Below, piece by piece: positions 44,140 through 52,857 of a stretch of 64,000 bases of DNA; the stretch's first letter is position 1, and every line of letters starts with the position of its first letter. The notes beneath the pieces are model-generated. The model ran no database searches and was not told the origin of the DNA. It saw only the letters and a list, made by a program, of their open reading frames with translations. Position numbers and translations under genes: made by a program. The DNA comes from an uncultured Alistipes sp. (lineage in GTDB: Bacteria; Bacteroidota; Bacteroidia; Bacteroidales; UBA932), in contig UQUN01000012.1 of assembly GCA_900544175.1 (NCBI GenBank), positions 5,616 through 69,615 of the forward strand, read 5' to 3'.

Positions 44140-45281
44140 TCTACTGAAAACAGTTTTATGTAGTCATTCTCGTTCTCGATCACACCGTATGCACGGGAGC
44201 GCATGTAGATCTTCCTTGCCCAGTTGGTGTGCGGTTTGACCTCGTTCATCTTGTTCCCGCTCTCGCCCTTGAACACCCCGCCCCGGTCATTTTTAAGGAT
44301 ATTGACCGCGTCGGTGTACTCCTCCCGGGTAACGGCCTGGAGGGCGTTGACGTACTTGATATGCGAGGGATGGATGACCGTCCTGCCGACAAAGCCGTTG
44401 GCCTTGTCCAGGATGACCTCGCGGAGAAGGCCGTCGATCTCATGGTTGACGATGGGGATACGCTTGAGCAGGCAGTCCTCGATGTGGTCCGAAGGAAGGC
44501 TCTCGAACATCATGCGCTTGCTGGCACGGAAATATTCCCATACAGGTCCCGATATGACGTAGTCGTTGGAGCGTCCGAAGATGTTCACTATGTCGGCCAA
44601 TATCTCGCGCACGGTCATGATGTCATATATGGAGTAGTCCACTCCGCGCCTGACACCGAAGCAGGAGGAGAAGTCCGTAGCACCCACCCTGACCTGAAGT
44701 ATGATGTCCTTGTATTTGTCCAGGATCTTCTTTATGCCCACCAGCTCGCCCGTTCTCGTCTCGCGGTAAGCCACCTCCGGGTCCTCGATGATGGGCATTC
44801 CGTAGATGGTCTCACCGAAGCGGTCGTTGAGCTTGCTCAGGTAATAGAGATATACTTCGGCGTTGTGGGCGTTGAACTTCGGGAAGTTGAATCCAGTAAG
44901 CGGCCTGATGCTGCTTGGTGTCAGCTGTTCGGCGAAGTGCTCGAACTGCTCCTGACTGCGGACCCTGCAGAAGATGAGCGGAAGGTCGTCATAGGTGAGG
45001 GCTCCGCTGTCCAGTGCCGAGCTGAGCACGTCCAGCAGATGCAGAACATTGCGCTCCGCCTCGGGGACGAGTTCCTCCGGGCAGGCATCCTCGAAGCAGA
45101 AGACCATGGATGTCAGACCCGGCAGCTCCCTGTTCAGTATCTTGGAGGAGAAGTCCTTCGTACCGGGCATGTACATCGTCGCACCGAGACAGTACTGAAG
45201 CAGTTCCTTGTCGGAATACTTGTTGAACTCCTCGGGTTCCACGACGAACCGGAAGTCCGGGTTGTACCTGTGATGTCTCAT
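44136..45281 (-). CDS. HpcH/HpaI or citrate-lyase-type aldolase
   Basis: The 381-aa TIM-barrel protein resembles the C-C bond lyase branch of the HpcH/HpaI family. Visible blocks are GATMYMPGTKDF near residue 34, FCFEDACPEELVPEAERN near 60 with acidic metal ligands, FCRVRSQEQF near 107, YGMPIIEDPEVAYRE near 158, an LQVRVGATDFSSCFGVRRG near 195, and GRTVIHPSHIKYVNAL near 295. It should make or cleave a C-C bond next to a carbonyl with a divalent metal. It is longer than citrate lyase beta (about 300 aa). The operon places it before the dehydratase subunits. Confidence 0.85.
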   Translation of the reverse strand: MRHHRYNPDFRFVVEPEEFNKYSDKELLQYCLGATMYMPGTKDFSSKILNRELPGLTSMVFCFEDACPEELVPEAERNVLHLLDVLSSALDSGALTYDDLPLIFCRVRSQEQFEHFAEQLTPSSIRPLTGFNFPKFNAHNAEVYLYYLSKLNDRFGETIYGMPIIEDPEVAYRETRTGELVGIKKILDKYKDIILQVRVGATDFSSCFGVRRGVDYSIYDIMTVREILADIVNIFGRSNDYVISGPVWEYFRASKRMMFESLPSDHIEDCLLKRIPIVNHEIDGLLREVILDKANGFVGRTVIHPSHIKYVNALQAVTREEYTDAVNILKNDRGGVFKGESGNKMNEVKPHTNWARKIYMRSRAYGVIENENDYIKLFSVE

Positions 45282-45283
45282 TG

Positions 45284-46177
45284 TCAGCGGATGGAGCCTT
45301 TGGGTGACACTATGGCCTCGGGATAGTAGCAGTCGATCATCCTCTTGACCAGGGACACCTGCTTGGCCCTCTTCTTGGCATCCTGCTCGGTGCTGTCCCA
45401 GCTGTGAGTGGCTGCTACGGAGCCGCCGGTCTTCAGATAGATGGGGGCCGCCACCCTGATCATTTCAGGCACTTCGTAGTGGCGGATGAAGCCTCCGGTG
45501 GACTTGGGGTTCTCGGTATGAATGTCGATGGGGATGCTGACGGCCTGACGCATGGCGGCCAGCATCTGCAACTGGATGTCCCTTACTGGATTGATCGAAC
45601 TGGCTCCTATGAGCTCCAGCAGCCTGGCCGAGCACGGGTTGCCGTGTCCGGCGTGGGCTGATACCTTGAAATGAGTCTCGGGAGGCAGTTCTCCGGCCTT
45701 TTTCATCTCGTTCAGCACCCACAGGCATCCTTCGTCATACACTAAAAAGGAATGACAGCCGAAAGCGGTAGCTCTCTTGACATCCTCGATGGCCCTGACT
45801 ATCTGTTCCTGACCGCGCAGGCGATAACCCATCCTGACTCCCTCCTCGGTATGGACGGAGGCACTGGTGTCCGTAGTGGCCCTGGGACCGATGGCCAGGA
45901 TGAGGTCGGTCTGAGCCTCCCCGGCAAGCCTGACCATCTCGATGATTTCGTTGTCTGTAAGCATCATGATACCCTTGGTCTGGGTCACGCGGTGAAGGTT
46001 GATGCCGTAGCGGTCCATTTCGGCCAGAAGGGCGGCCATTACCTTGGGGCCTTGGATACCGGGTACCTCGAAGCGGTACTGTGCTCCGTCCGGGAATCTC
46101 TTGTCCGATGTGGGAAGGTCATACGCATCCCCTCCCGGCAGACCTATCGATCTGAGGAATTCTCTTGTCTTTTCCAT
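45284..46177 (-). CDS. Unrecognised enzyme-like protein, TIM-barrel-like (distant U32-like resemblance)
   Basis: The ATG at 46177 (297 aa) is preferred over a GTG four codons upstream. The text has regular strand-helix alternation as in TIM barrels: RFEVPGIQGPKVMAALLAEMDRYGI near residue 33, RVTQTKGIMMLTDNEIIEMVRLA, ILAIGPRATTD, GCHSFLVYDEGCLWVL near 140, FKVSAHAGHGNPCSARLLELIGASSINPV near 170, and PIDIHTENPKSTGGF near 220. Cys, His and Glu in these could be catalytic. It faintly recalls U32-family proteins, but I would not assign it. It is embedded between the aldolase and the decarboxylase-like gene. Confidence 0.6.
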   Translation of the reverse strand: MEKTREFLRSIGLPGGDAYDLPTSDKRFPDGAQYRFEVPGIQGPKVMAALLAEMDRYGINLHRVTQTKGIMMLTDNEIIEMVRLAGEAQTDLILAIGPRATTDTSASVHTEEGVRMGYRLRGQEQIVRAIEDVKRATAFGCHSFLVYDEGCLWVLNEMKKAGELPPETHFKVSAHAGHGNPCSARLLELIGASSINPVRDIQLQMLAAMRQAVSIPIDIHTENPKSTGGFIRHYEVPEMIRVAAPIYLKTGGSVAATHSWDSTEQDAKKRAKQVSLVKRMIDCYYPEAIVSPKGSIR

Positions 46178-46197
46178 AATTTCTATCACTTTTTATG

Positions 46198-47322
46198 TTA
46201 TTTGCTCAGTTCTTGTTTGAAGAGGTTTATCATTTCATGACTGGACATGTCTATGGACGGCAGATCCGACCTGATACCGCTGTGTATGCGGATATCGATG
46301 AATGATGCACGGCCGGAGTCAAGGCACTGCCTGACGGCGGCCGCCAATTCCTGCGCGGTCTCCACCGGGTGACCGGTGGTATAGTATCCACAGCCCTCCG
46401 CTATCTCCGTGAAGCTTATCCGATGCCCGGCAGAGGGCTGGCCGCCTACCGACTCGTGGGCTCCGTTGTTCAGGACAACGTGGAGAAAATTGGGAAGGTG
46501 CTGTTTGGATACTGATGTCATGGCTCCCATGTGCATTATCGCGGCGGCATCGCCGTCCAGGCACACCACGTGCCTGTCAGGTCTGGACAGGGCAATACCC
46601 ATGGCCACTGACGAGGCATGACCCATTGAGCCAATATTCAGGAAATCGAAGGTATGTGACTCCCCACGGATATCACGTTGGGCGTACAGCTCGCGGGTGG
46701 CACGGCCTGTAGTCGCGCAGCAGACTGTGCCTTGGGGTATATTGTCAAGGATTATGGATATCGCGTCCTCGCGACTCATCGCGTAAGCACCCTCGCGTGG
46801 GTTCTTTTTCTTCTCGGTCAATACGCCACTGGGAACCAGGAATGCAGTGGGAGAGCTGTTTTTCCTGGCCAGGGATGTCAAGTACGCGATGTCCCCTGAA
46901 GCCGTCTCTTCAGATAGAACTCTCCAGGGGATGTCCATGAGATCCAGCATCCGACCGCTGACCAGGCCCTGCATGACGTGCTGCTCGCGCTCTCCGTCCT
47001 TGGTGCCGGGCTCGCCCCTCCAGCCGATTATCAGCAGCATGGGAACCGAGTACACATGTCTGTCGGCAAGAGAAAGCAGGGGGTTGACGCAGTTGCCAAG
47101 GCCAGAGTTCTGCATGTATACAACAGGAATGTTCCCTGTGGCGAAATAGTATCCTGATGCCAGGGCTATGGCGTTTCCCTCGTTGGCTGTGATGATGTTG
47201 CGCTCCGGAGGTATATTGGCTTTCAGAAAGTTGTTCAGACCGTTGAGATATGAGTCCGGAACACCGGTGAAGAACGTAAGGCCGTTCCCGGCAAGCTCCG
47301 ATACGAAATGTTCTATGTTCAT
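46198..47322 (-). CDS. Phosphonopyruvate-decarboxylase-like TPP enzyme
   Basis: The 374-aa thiamine-diphosphate enzyme resembles phosphonopyruvate decarboxylase (AepY/Fom2) and sulfopyruvate decarboxylase. It starts FVSELAGNGLTFFTGVPDSYL, has ITANEGNAIALASGYYFATG near residue 42 with the catalytic Glu, NSGLGNCVNPLLSLAD near 72, and the TPP/Mg motif VCLDGDAAAIMHMGAM with the closing NNGAHESVGGQPS near 290. It would decarboxylate a 3-substituted pyruvate to an aldehyde. PEP mutase, the usual partner, is absent from this window, so phosphonate is not a safe assumption. Confidence 0.88.
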   Translation of the reverse strand: MNIEHFVSELAGNGLTFFTGVPDSYLNGLNNFLKANIPPERNIITANEGNAIALASGYYFATGNIPVVYMQNSGLGNCVNPLLSLADRHVYSVPMLLIIGWRGEPGTKDGEREQHVMQGLVSGRMLDLMDIPWRVLSEETASGDIAYLTSLARKNSSPTAFLVPSGVLTEKKKNPREGAYAMSREDAISIILDNIPQGTVCCATTGRATRELYAQRDIRGESHTFDFLNIGSMGHASSVAMGIALSRPDRHVVCLDGDAAAIMHMGAMTSVSKQHLPNFLHVVLNNGAHESVGGQPSAGHRISFTEIAEGCGYYTTGHPVETAQELAAAVRQCLDSGRASFIDIRIHSGIRSDLPSIDMSSHEMINLFKQELSK

Positions 47323-47330
47323 GCTGCGGA

Positions 47331-48293
47331 TTATTTGCCTTTGTAGTATGTGAAGTATTCAGGAGCATCGCTGCGGCACAGCTCCCATGCCTTAGAGAAA
47401 GCCTCCACAACGCTTTCCGGAAGAGGACCCTGGTTTATTGCCGTGATGTTCTGCTGTAGCTGCGACAGTCTGGAGAAGCCCATGATCAGGCCGTCACCCC
47501 GGACAGAGCTGAGCATTGAGTGGTAGGCCAGCCAGCGGTAGGATGCGGCGGTTATTCCTATCCCTTCTCTGTTGCAGGCCTCCCTTACTGTGGCGATGCC
47601 GTCGAAATAGGACTTTTTCCAGTAGCGGCCCTGATAGTTGGGGCGGTTGGTGAAACGACCGTAAACGGGAGTGTCCTCGTAATTCTTGTACTTGTCTGTC
47701 AGGAGACCGCCGGCCAGGGGATTATAGGCGTTGAACCGCATGCTGTAGGCATTCAGGCACTCTTTGAGTTCTCTCTCTGCGTTGCGGCTCAGCGGATTGT
47801 ACAGGCCCTCGTATACCGTGGGGAGGACCCAGCCGCGCTCTTTGCTCACATGGTAGACGTAGGACACCAGCCACGCAGGGAAGTTGCTTAGGCCCAATTC
47901 GTGGAATTTACCCTTGCGGTAAAATTCGTCGCACGCCTCCAGGGCAGATTCCACTGGTGTGTTCCTGTCAGGGAAATGAAGGTACAGTGTGTCGACCCTA
48001 TCCACCCCCATCCTGCGAAGGGACTCCGGGAACTGCATACGGACGGCATCCCCGTCAAGGCGGCCCGTGATGCGGGGGTTGATCTTGGTCGCGATCCTAA
48101 CACTTTTCGGTCTGAGCTGCCTGAGACATAGGCCTATGAGTTCCTCACTCCGGCCGTTGTTGTACACGTACGCCGTGTCTATCTCGTCATGACCCGACTC
48201 AAGGTAGAACCTCATGATGTCTGTCACATCGTTCTCGAAAAGCTGCTCCCCGAACGTCATCGTCCCGAGGATCAGGTTTATTCCTTTGTTCAT
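47331..48293 (-). CDS. AKR7-type aldo/keto reductase
   Basis: The 320-aa protein is close to aflatoxin-aldehyde/succinic-semialdehyde reductases: GTMTFGEQLFENDVTDIMRFYLESGHDEIDTAYVYNNGRSEE near residue 10 includes Asp and catalytic Tyr. Then come IATKINPR with Lys, TLYLHFPDRNTPVESALEA with His, and FNAYNPLAGGLLTDKY. NADPH-dependent reduction of an aldehyde to an alcohol is expected. The TPP decarboxylase gene next door would supply such an aldehyde. It overlaps the MmgE/PrpD gene by 4 nt. Confidence 0.9.
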   Translation of the reverse strand: MNKGINLILGTMTFGEQLFENDVTDIMRFYLESGHDEIDTAYVYNNGRSEELIGLCLRQLRPKSVRIATKINPRITGRLDGDAVRMQFPESLRRMGVDRVDTLYLHFPDRNTPVESALEACDEFYRKGKFHELGLSNFPAWLVSYVYHVSKERGWVLPTVYEGLYNPLSRNAERELKECLNAYSMRFNAYNPLAGGLLTDKYKNYEDTPVYGRFTNRPNYQGRYWKKSYFDGIATVREACNREGIGITAASYRWLAYHSMLSSVRGDGLIMGFSRLSQLQQNITAINQGPLPESVVEAFSKAWELCRSDAPEYFTYYKGK

Positions 48294-49669
48294 ATTTGTT
48301 TGATTTTAATATGTTCGTATGTTTTGTCCACGTCTATTTCACGACACTGCCTGATTATGTCTTTTGCTTCTTCAATTGACAGTATGCTCGACGAGCAGGA
48401 TATCATTTTATCTTCCAAATCCTTCCAGTCCAAGGAGTTGTCTCCCTCGCCCTTAGGTACCGGAACAGTATCTTCTTTTATCGTTCCGTCCTTGAATACT
48501 ACACGTACCCTTGCTCCTCGTATACCTGACATCCGATTTTCCAAAGACTCATCAACTGTAATGACCGTCCTGTTGATAATCTGCTCTACATCTTTATTGA
48601 CTTCGATCTTAAGATCATCCAACGTGAAATTTCCGTTAAGGAGTGCCTTTGCCACGGCGTAGTGGATTGAGAATTTGGCTTCGCCGGACGTTTTGGGATG
48701 AGAAATCCTCCCTGCTGACCGGATAGCATTAGGATAAACCTCAATATGTACTTCCGCTATATCGCAGCACGTATATCCGAGACATACAAATTCCTCACGG
48801 ATAGACCTGGCCGCATCTATGCAGGCATGAGTATGTCGGCATGAGGGATATAGTTTCAGGTAGCTCTCCTCTATGGTAAAAACTTTGCCGAGATTGTCCA
48901 GCAGCACATGCCTGTTCACTTCGCCCGCATAAGCGTTGAACCAGCCCTTCGGACTTTCTAATGGATAAACAGGGGCATCTAAACCTTTTTCGGCCATTAA
49001 GGCGGAAATTACTCCTATCTTAGCGGCATTTGCCGCATTAATAGGTTTGCAGTGCTGGGCACTTTCGTCAATTATAATGAGGCCGCTGGACTGGACTGCC
49101 GCTATGGACACACTATTGTAAATGCCGTCGGCATCTAGATTAAGCAGTTTGGCGCATGCTGCGGCACAGGCCAGAGACCCCGCGACTCCCGTAGAGTGGA
49201 ACCCTTTGTTGTACAGACTGGGTTGGGAGGCTCCGGCTATTCTGTTGAAGAAATCATATCCGACAATTATTGCCGGAATTATATCACTCCATCTGCTTTT
49301 TTCGTATTCCGCCAGCGCAAATACTGATGAAATGACATGGGCCCCTATATGTCCGGCGGATTTTTTGTTGCCGTCATCCATATCAGCACCATGGGCATAG
49401 AGAGCATTTATGAATGCAGCCTGAGATGACGGATATTTTCTTTTGTCAAGCAATATCGATGCTTGTCTGGTACCTCCTTCTTCTTTTATGATGTCAAGGA
49501 CGATTCTGTTGAACTCTGTATTAATTCTGTATCCGGCAATGCTTGCCGCATAGTAATCAGCTATGAACATCTTTGTATGTTCAATTACATTGTCCGGCAA
49601 GTCCTTATAAGACAGCTGTTTTGCGTATTCGCACAATATACGGCAACTATCATTCCCGTTACTCTGCAT
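48290..49669 (-). CDS. MmgE/PrpD-family dehydratase or decarboxylase
   Basis: The 459-aa protein has the family's helical fold text: LYAHGADMDDGNKKSAGHIGAHVISSVFALAEY near residue 90, GYDFFNRIAGASQPSLYNKGFHSTGVAGSLACAAA near 145, a KPINAANAAKIGVISALMAEKGL near 205, and the YPSCRHTHACIDAARSI block near 275. Relatives dehydrate 2-methylcitrate or decarboxylate cis-aconitate, so a branched tricarboxylate substrate is plausible. It has lower GC than the next genes of the cassette and a possible own promoter near 49779. Confidence 0.9.
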   Translation of the reverse strand: MQSNGNDSCRILCEYAKQLSYKDLPDNVIEHTKMFIADYYAASIAGYRINTEFNRIVLDIIKEEGGTRQASILLDKRKYPSSQAAFINALYAHGADMDDGNKKSAGHIGAHVISSVFALAEYEKSRWSDIIPAIIVGYDFFNRIAGASQPSLYNKGFHSTGVAGSLACAAACAKLLNLDADGIYNSVSIAAVQSSGLIIIDESAQHCKPINAANAAKIGVISALMAEKGLDAPVYPLESPKGWFNAYAGEVNRHVLLDNLGKVFTIEESYLKLYPSCRHTHACIDAARSIREEFVCLGYTCCDIAEVHIEVYPNAIRSAGRISHPKTSGEAKFSIHYAVAKALLNGNFTLDDLKIEVNKDVEQIINRTVITVDESLENRMSGIRGARVRVVFKDGTIKEDTVPVPKGEGDNSLDWKDLEDKMISCSSSILSIEEAKDIIRQCREIDVDKTYEHIKIKQI

Positions 49670-49778
49670 ATTAATAGTAAGTTAGAGTACTCAAAATACT
49701 CCGTTTTTTAGTCTTTTGAATTTGTTCTATGAGGCAGTTAGAGAGATTAACTATTGACAATCAATTAGCGTAGCTATA

Positions 49779-49786
49779 CAAAGTTA
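49779..49786 (-). promoter_or_regulatory. Possible -7 element before the MmgE/PrpD cassette
   Basis: Minus-strand TAACTTTG (49779-49786) lies in the 166-bp gap between the glycosyltransferase and MmgE/PrpD genes, 110 nt before the ATG. No matching -33 element is seen. It may let the metabolic cassette be expressed apart from the rest of the capsule locus. Confidence 0.35.
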
Positions 49787-49835
49787 ATTGTGGCAAATTA
49801 TCTTTATTTATGCATTGGATTTAAACTGCATAAAT

Positions 49836-50909
49836 TTAAAATGGTCTTATTTTAAAAAGAATGTAGAAGATTCTTACAGAGCCTGTAATCAATAAAATCT
49901 TTTTTAATTTTCTGGCATTGGACAATTCTTTATATTTGACTTGTTTAATGACACTTCTAAATGGTTCGCTTTTTATAAAGTGCCTTGCTTGATGAAACCG
50001 CTTTTTAGCATTGTCAGGATTATCCGGATGAAAAAATTTAAGAAATAAGATATCAGTAATAATGAAAAATAAGAAATTAATACAGTCTTGGTAAATAATA
50101 TTGTATTCCCCCTTGGAATATCCTTTAATTTGTCCAATCTCGTCATCCATGCGGTGAGATATGGGTATAAGGATGTCTGCTAATTTCTTCCTGTTAATGT
50201 CTGCATTTTCTGAGTATCTGTAGCATACGCTGTCAGCGTTCTGTCGGTAACAGTAGATAGGTTTATCTATGAACTGAAACTTATTGACTTTCTCCAAACA
50301 ACGAAGAATAAATACTTTATCTTGACTTTTAGGTATTCCTGCCGGAAATCTGATGCCATGCTTAATTAAAAAAGATCTACGGTAAACTTTGTCCCAACAA
50401 TATTGAAAACCATAAAACCCAGGCTTTTTGGGTCTCATTCCAAGTCTATATAATTTTTCTTTTATGCAAACATCAGAAGTATCATAGATGAAATTAGGAT
50501 TTAAGTCAAATTTTAATATCTCCTGTTTGTTTTCACTGATTTTAAAGTGACGGAACATCAAAATGTCAAGATCGCAATTTGACAGGTGCTTGTATAGTTC
50601 TTCATAAGAATTTTCCTTAATCCAATCATCAGGGTCAGCGAACATAATCCATTTACCAGCAGCATTGTCAATGCCAGTATTCCGTGCCACAGAAACTCCT
50701 TGATTGATTTGATGTGTAACTTTGATTCTTTTATCTTTTTTCGCATAATCATCACATAATACACCACAGTCATCTGGACTACCATCATCGACAATAATTA
50801 CTTCTATATCGTGGAATGGCTGGCAAATAATACTTTCTATGCAAGTCTTCAAAAAATCCTCGCGGATTTTATAAACCGGGATAATGATACTGAAATAAGG
50901 GCTCTCCAT
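49836..50909 (-). CDS. Glycosyltransferase family 2
   Basis: The 357-aa start is the ATG at 50909; a GTG immediately before it overlaps the ATP-grasp stop. A GT-A fold N-terminus is clear: FSIIIPVYKIREDFLKTCIESI, EVIIVDDGSPDDCG near residue 36, QGVSVARNTGIDNAAGKWIMFADPDDWI near residue 70 with the DxD-like metal site. The C-terminal half is AT-rich, Lys-rich and has no transmembrane helix. It should add one sugar to the lipid-linked repeat unit at the cytoplasmic face of the inner membrane. The donor sugar is not predictable. Confidence 0.9.
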   Translation of the reverse strand: MESPYFSIIIPVYKIREDFLKTCIESIICQPFHDIEVIIVDDGSPDDCGVLCDDYAKKDKRIKVTHQINQGVSVARNTGIDNAAGKWIMFADPDDWIKENSYEELYKHLSNCDLDILMFRHFKISENKQEILKFDLNPNFIYDTSDVCIKEKLYRLGMRPKKPGFYGFQYCWDKVYRRSFLIKHGIRFPAGIPKSQDKVFILRCLEKVNKFQFIDKPIYCYRQNADSVCYRYSENADINRKKLADILIPISHRMDDEIGQIKGYSKGEYNIIYQDCINFLFFIITDILFLKFFHPDNPDNAKKRFHQARHFIKSEPFRSVIKQVKYKELSNARKLKKILLITGSVRIFYILFKIRPF

Positions 50910-50911
50910 CA

Positions 50912-52210
50912 CTAGTATCTATTATGATTCAATCTCGCAGTGTCGAATAACATCGTATACATGTTATTGCCTTTGGTGTCAATAATTTTCAACTTGCTTT
51001 GTATCTGATTGACTAATTCAATTATGCCTTCCTTACTCTGCGAGCTTAATGTGAACCTACCGAAATGTTGGGCTAATGTTCCTAAATATTTTTTTTCTAC
51101 TGTGTCGCCTATGTGATAGTACTGCAAGAAGTCATCCACACCTTTCATATTTTTAATCTCATCAAGTCCTTCTATCGACATAATTGTTCCACAGTTTAAC
51201 GGAATCATCAATTGCGCAATTGATACATCTGATTTTGCATTTTCAATCCTACTAATTTCTTCTTTAGAAATAAGAGGCTCTCCCAACGCAAATCGAATCA
51301 TCATTTCCATATCATTAATCTGCATTATCGACTGCGTAATCTTGTAAATCATTCCTCCGCTTAAACGGTATCCCATTTCATGGCAATATATTTTGCCTTT
51401 ATATGGAATGGACTGAATAAATGCCACTCCGTTTTTAAGACCCATATCCGCAAACATCCGGCGTATATTAAGATCTAGATCACTTCTAAATGTGCTTATT
51501 ATTCTAGAAGGATAATAAGTGAAAGCACTTATAAGATATTTTCTGTCTATTGGATCTACAATGTAGGTGTCAAAAGCAAGATATGGATAATAGTTTCCAT
51601 TGTCAAGAATATACCTGAAACTGAAAATAGACCCTCCGTTGTCTATATATTGTTCAATAATAGCATGTTTGCATACTGAAGCAGCTAATGCGGTTTCGTA
51701 TGCTTTACGGACTTCATATCTATTTTTACAGATAGATATACCCTTGGAACTGCATCCGTCAACAGGTTTTACAATGACTGGATATTCCACATGGCTATCT
51801 CCGTCCTCTGTCAGAAAAGATTCAATCCTATATTCAGCAGCTGTCGGAACATCATTTCTAAGACAGTACTCCTTGAAAGTTTTTTTATTGGAACAAAGTT
51901 CCCATTGCTCAGGTGTGCAATAGCATGGAAGTTCCGCTTCCTTGCATAACTTTACCAGATTACTGATATTGAACTCACTGGGCCCACAAAATGCTCCATC
52001 GATATTTTTTCGCCTTACCAATTTCACAAGTCCAGGTATGTCTGAAGTACTGATGTGTTCAACATCGTCTGCCAGTTGCTTTGTCGGACTTGTCTGGGTT
52101 GAATCATCTGTAATTACGACATGCACTCCCATAGATTTAGCAATTCTTACTAAATCATAAGAAGCGGATGTTCCTCCCAAAACCAATAATTTTTTACCTT
52201 GTAAAGCCAT
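50912..52210 (-). CDS. ATP-grasp ligase in the capsule locus (first of three)
   Basis: The 432-aa protein opens with a Rossmann-like preATP-grasp fold (LLVLGGTSASYDLVRIAKSMGV). The ATP-grasp core follows: YPVIVKPVDGCSSKGISICKN near residue 145 with the ATP-binding Lys, IIEQYIDNGGSIFSFRYIL near 190, and a metal-ligand region YCHEMGYRLSGGMIYKI near 275. ATP-grasp enzymes join a carboxylate to an amine or thiol through an acyl-phosphate. It overlaps the glycosyltransferase by one nt. The substrate may be an amino or hydroxy acid placed on the polysaccharide. Confidence 0.85.
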   Translation of the reverse strand: MALQGKKLLVLGGTSASYDLVRIAKSMGVHVVITDDSTQTSPTKQLADDVEHISTSDIPGLVKLVRRKNIDGAFCGPSEFNISNLVKLCKEAELPCYCTPEQWELCSNKKTFKEYCLRNDVPTAAEYRIESFLTEDGDSHVEYPVIVKPVDGCSSKGISICKNRYEVRKAYETALAASVCKHAIIEQYIDNGGSIFSFRYILDNGNYYPYLAFDTYIVDPIDRKYLISAFTYYPSRIISTFRSDLDLNIRRMFADMGLKNGVAFIQSIPYKGKIYCHEMGYRLSGGMIYKITQSIMQINDMEMMIRFALGEPLISKEEISRIENAKSDVSIAQLMIPLNCGTIMSIEGLDEIKNMKGVDDFLQYYHIGDTVEKKYLGTLAQHFGRFTLSSQSKEGIIELVNQIQSKLKIIDTKGNNMYTMLFDTARLNHNRY

Positions 52211-52245
52211 AGTAATGCAATTTTTTAAGTATCCGTAATGAGATT

Positions 52246-52842
52246 TTATGCATTATTGACATTTTTGCGGGTTATTACCGTGTAAACGGTCTTGAAGATT
52301 ACTTTGATATCCATCAAAAATGTCAAATTATCAGCATAATATGCATCCCATTTAAATTTATCTTCTTGTGTGACGCTGTTGCGAAAGTAGGCTTGTGTGT
52401 AGCCTGTAATTCCAGGTTTTACGCTATAGCTCTTACGATGCACTTCCGTTAGATTTTCAAGAATGACATCCTTGTTGTATAACTTGGGCCTTGGTCCGAC
52501 AAAACTCATGTTTCCTAAAAATACATTCAGAAATTGAGGGAATTCGTCCAGGCTGGTTTTCCGCAAGAAATGTCCTATAGGTGTTACACGCGGGTCATTA
52601 TCACTACTGTATGTCGAACCGTCAGGACTTTTTAAATCAGGAGAATTTACATACATCGATCTAAATTTGAACATCTTGAACGGTTTGTAATTTTTCCCGG
52701 CCCTTGTCGCAATGTAAAAAACAGGTCCTTTGTCTGTTAACCAAATTATTGGTGCAATAAATAATATTTCTAAAGCGACAAAGGGTAGTGCCAATAATGA
52801 GCCAATGATATCCAATAGTCTTTTAAAAAAACGAGTGTACAT
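52246..52842 (-). CDS. Initiating bacterial sugar transferase (undecaprenyl-phosphate type)
   Basis: The 198-aa protein is a short WcaJ/PglC-like phosphoglycosyl transferase: one membrane segment (IIGSLLALPFVALEILFIAPIIW, residues 12-34), KNYKPFKMFKFRSMYVNS near 50, RVTPIGHFLRKTSLDEFPQFLNVFLGNMSFVGPRP near 85, and a YSVKPGITGYTQA block near 138. It moves a sugar-1-phosphate onto undecaprenyl phosphate to begin each capsule repeat. The small size fits the single-domain class. The order in the operon is normal for Bacteroidales. Confidence 0.93.
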   Translation of the reverse strand: MYTRFFKRLLDIIGSLLALPFVALEILFIAPIIWLTDKGPVFYIATRAGKNYKPFKMFKFRSMYVNSPDLKSPDGSTYSSDNDPRVTPIGHFLRKTSLDEFPQFLNVFLGNMSFVGPRPKLYNKDVILENLTEVHRKSYSVKPGITGYTQAYFRNSVTQEDKFKWDAYYADNLTFLMDIKVIFKTVYTVITRKNVNNA

Positions 52843-52857
52843 ATAGTTTGTCTTTTC

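Noticed and set aside
44229..45326. 365-codon plus-strand frame opposite the aldolase
   Set aside because: It mirrors a well supported TIM-barrel gene and shows no motif of its own.
46198..47322. Calling the cassette an aminoethylphosphonate pathway
   Set aside because: PEP mutase and the phosphonoacetaldehyde transaminase that define that pathway are not in the window.
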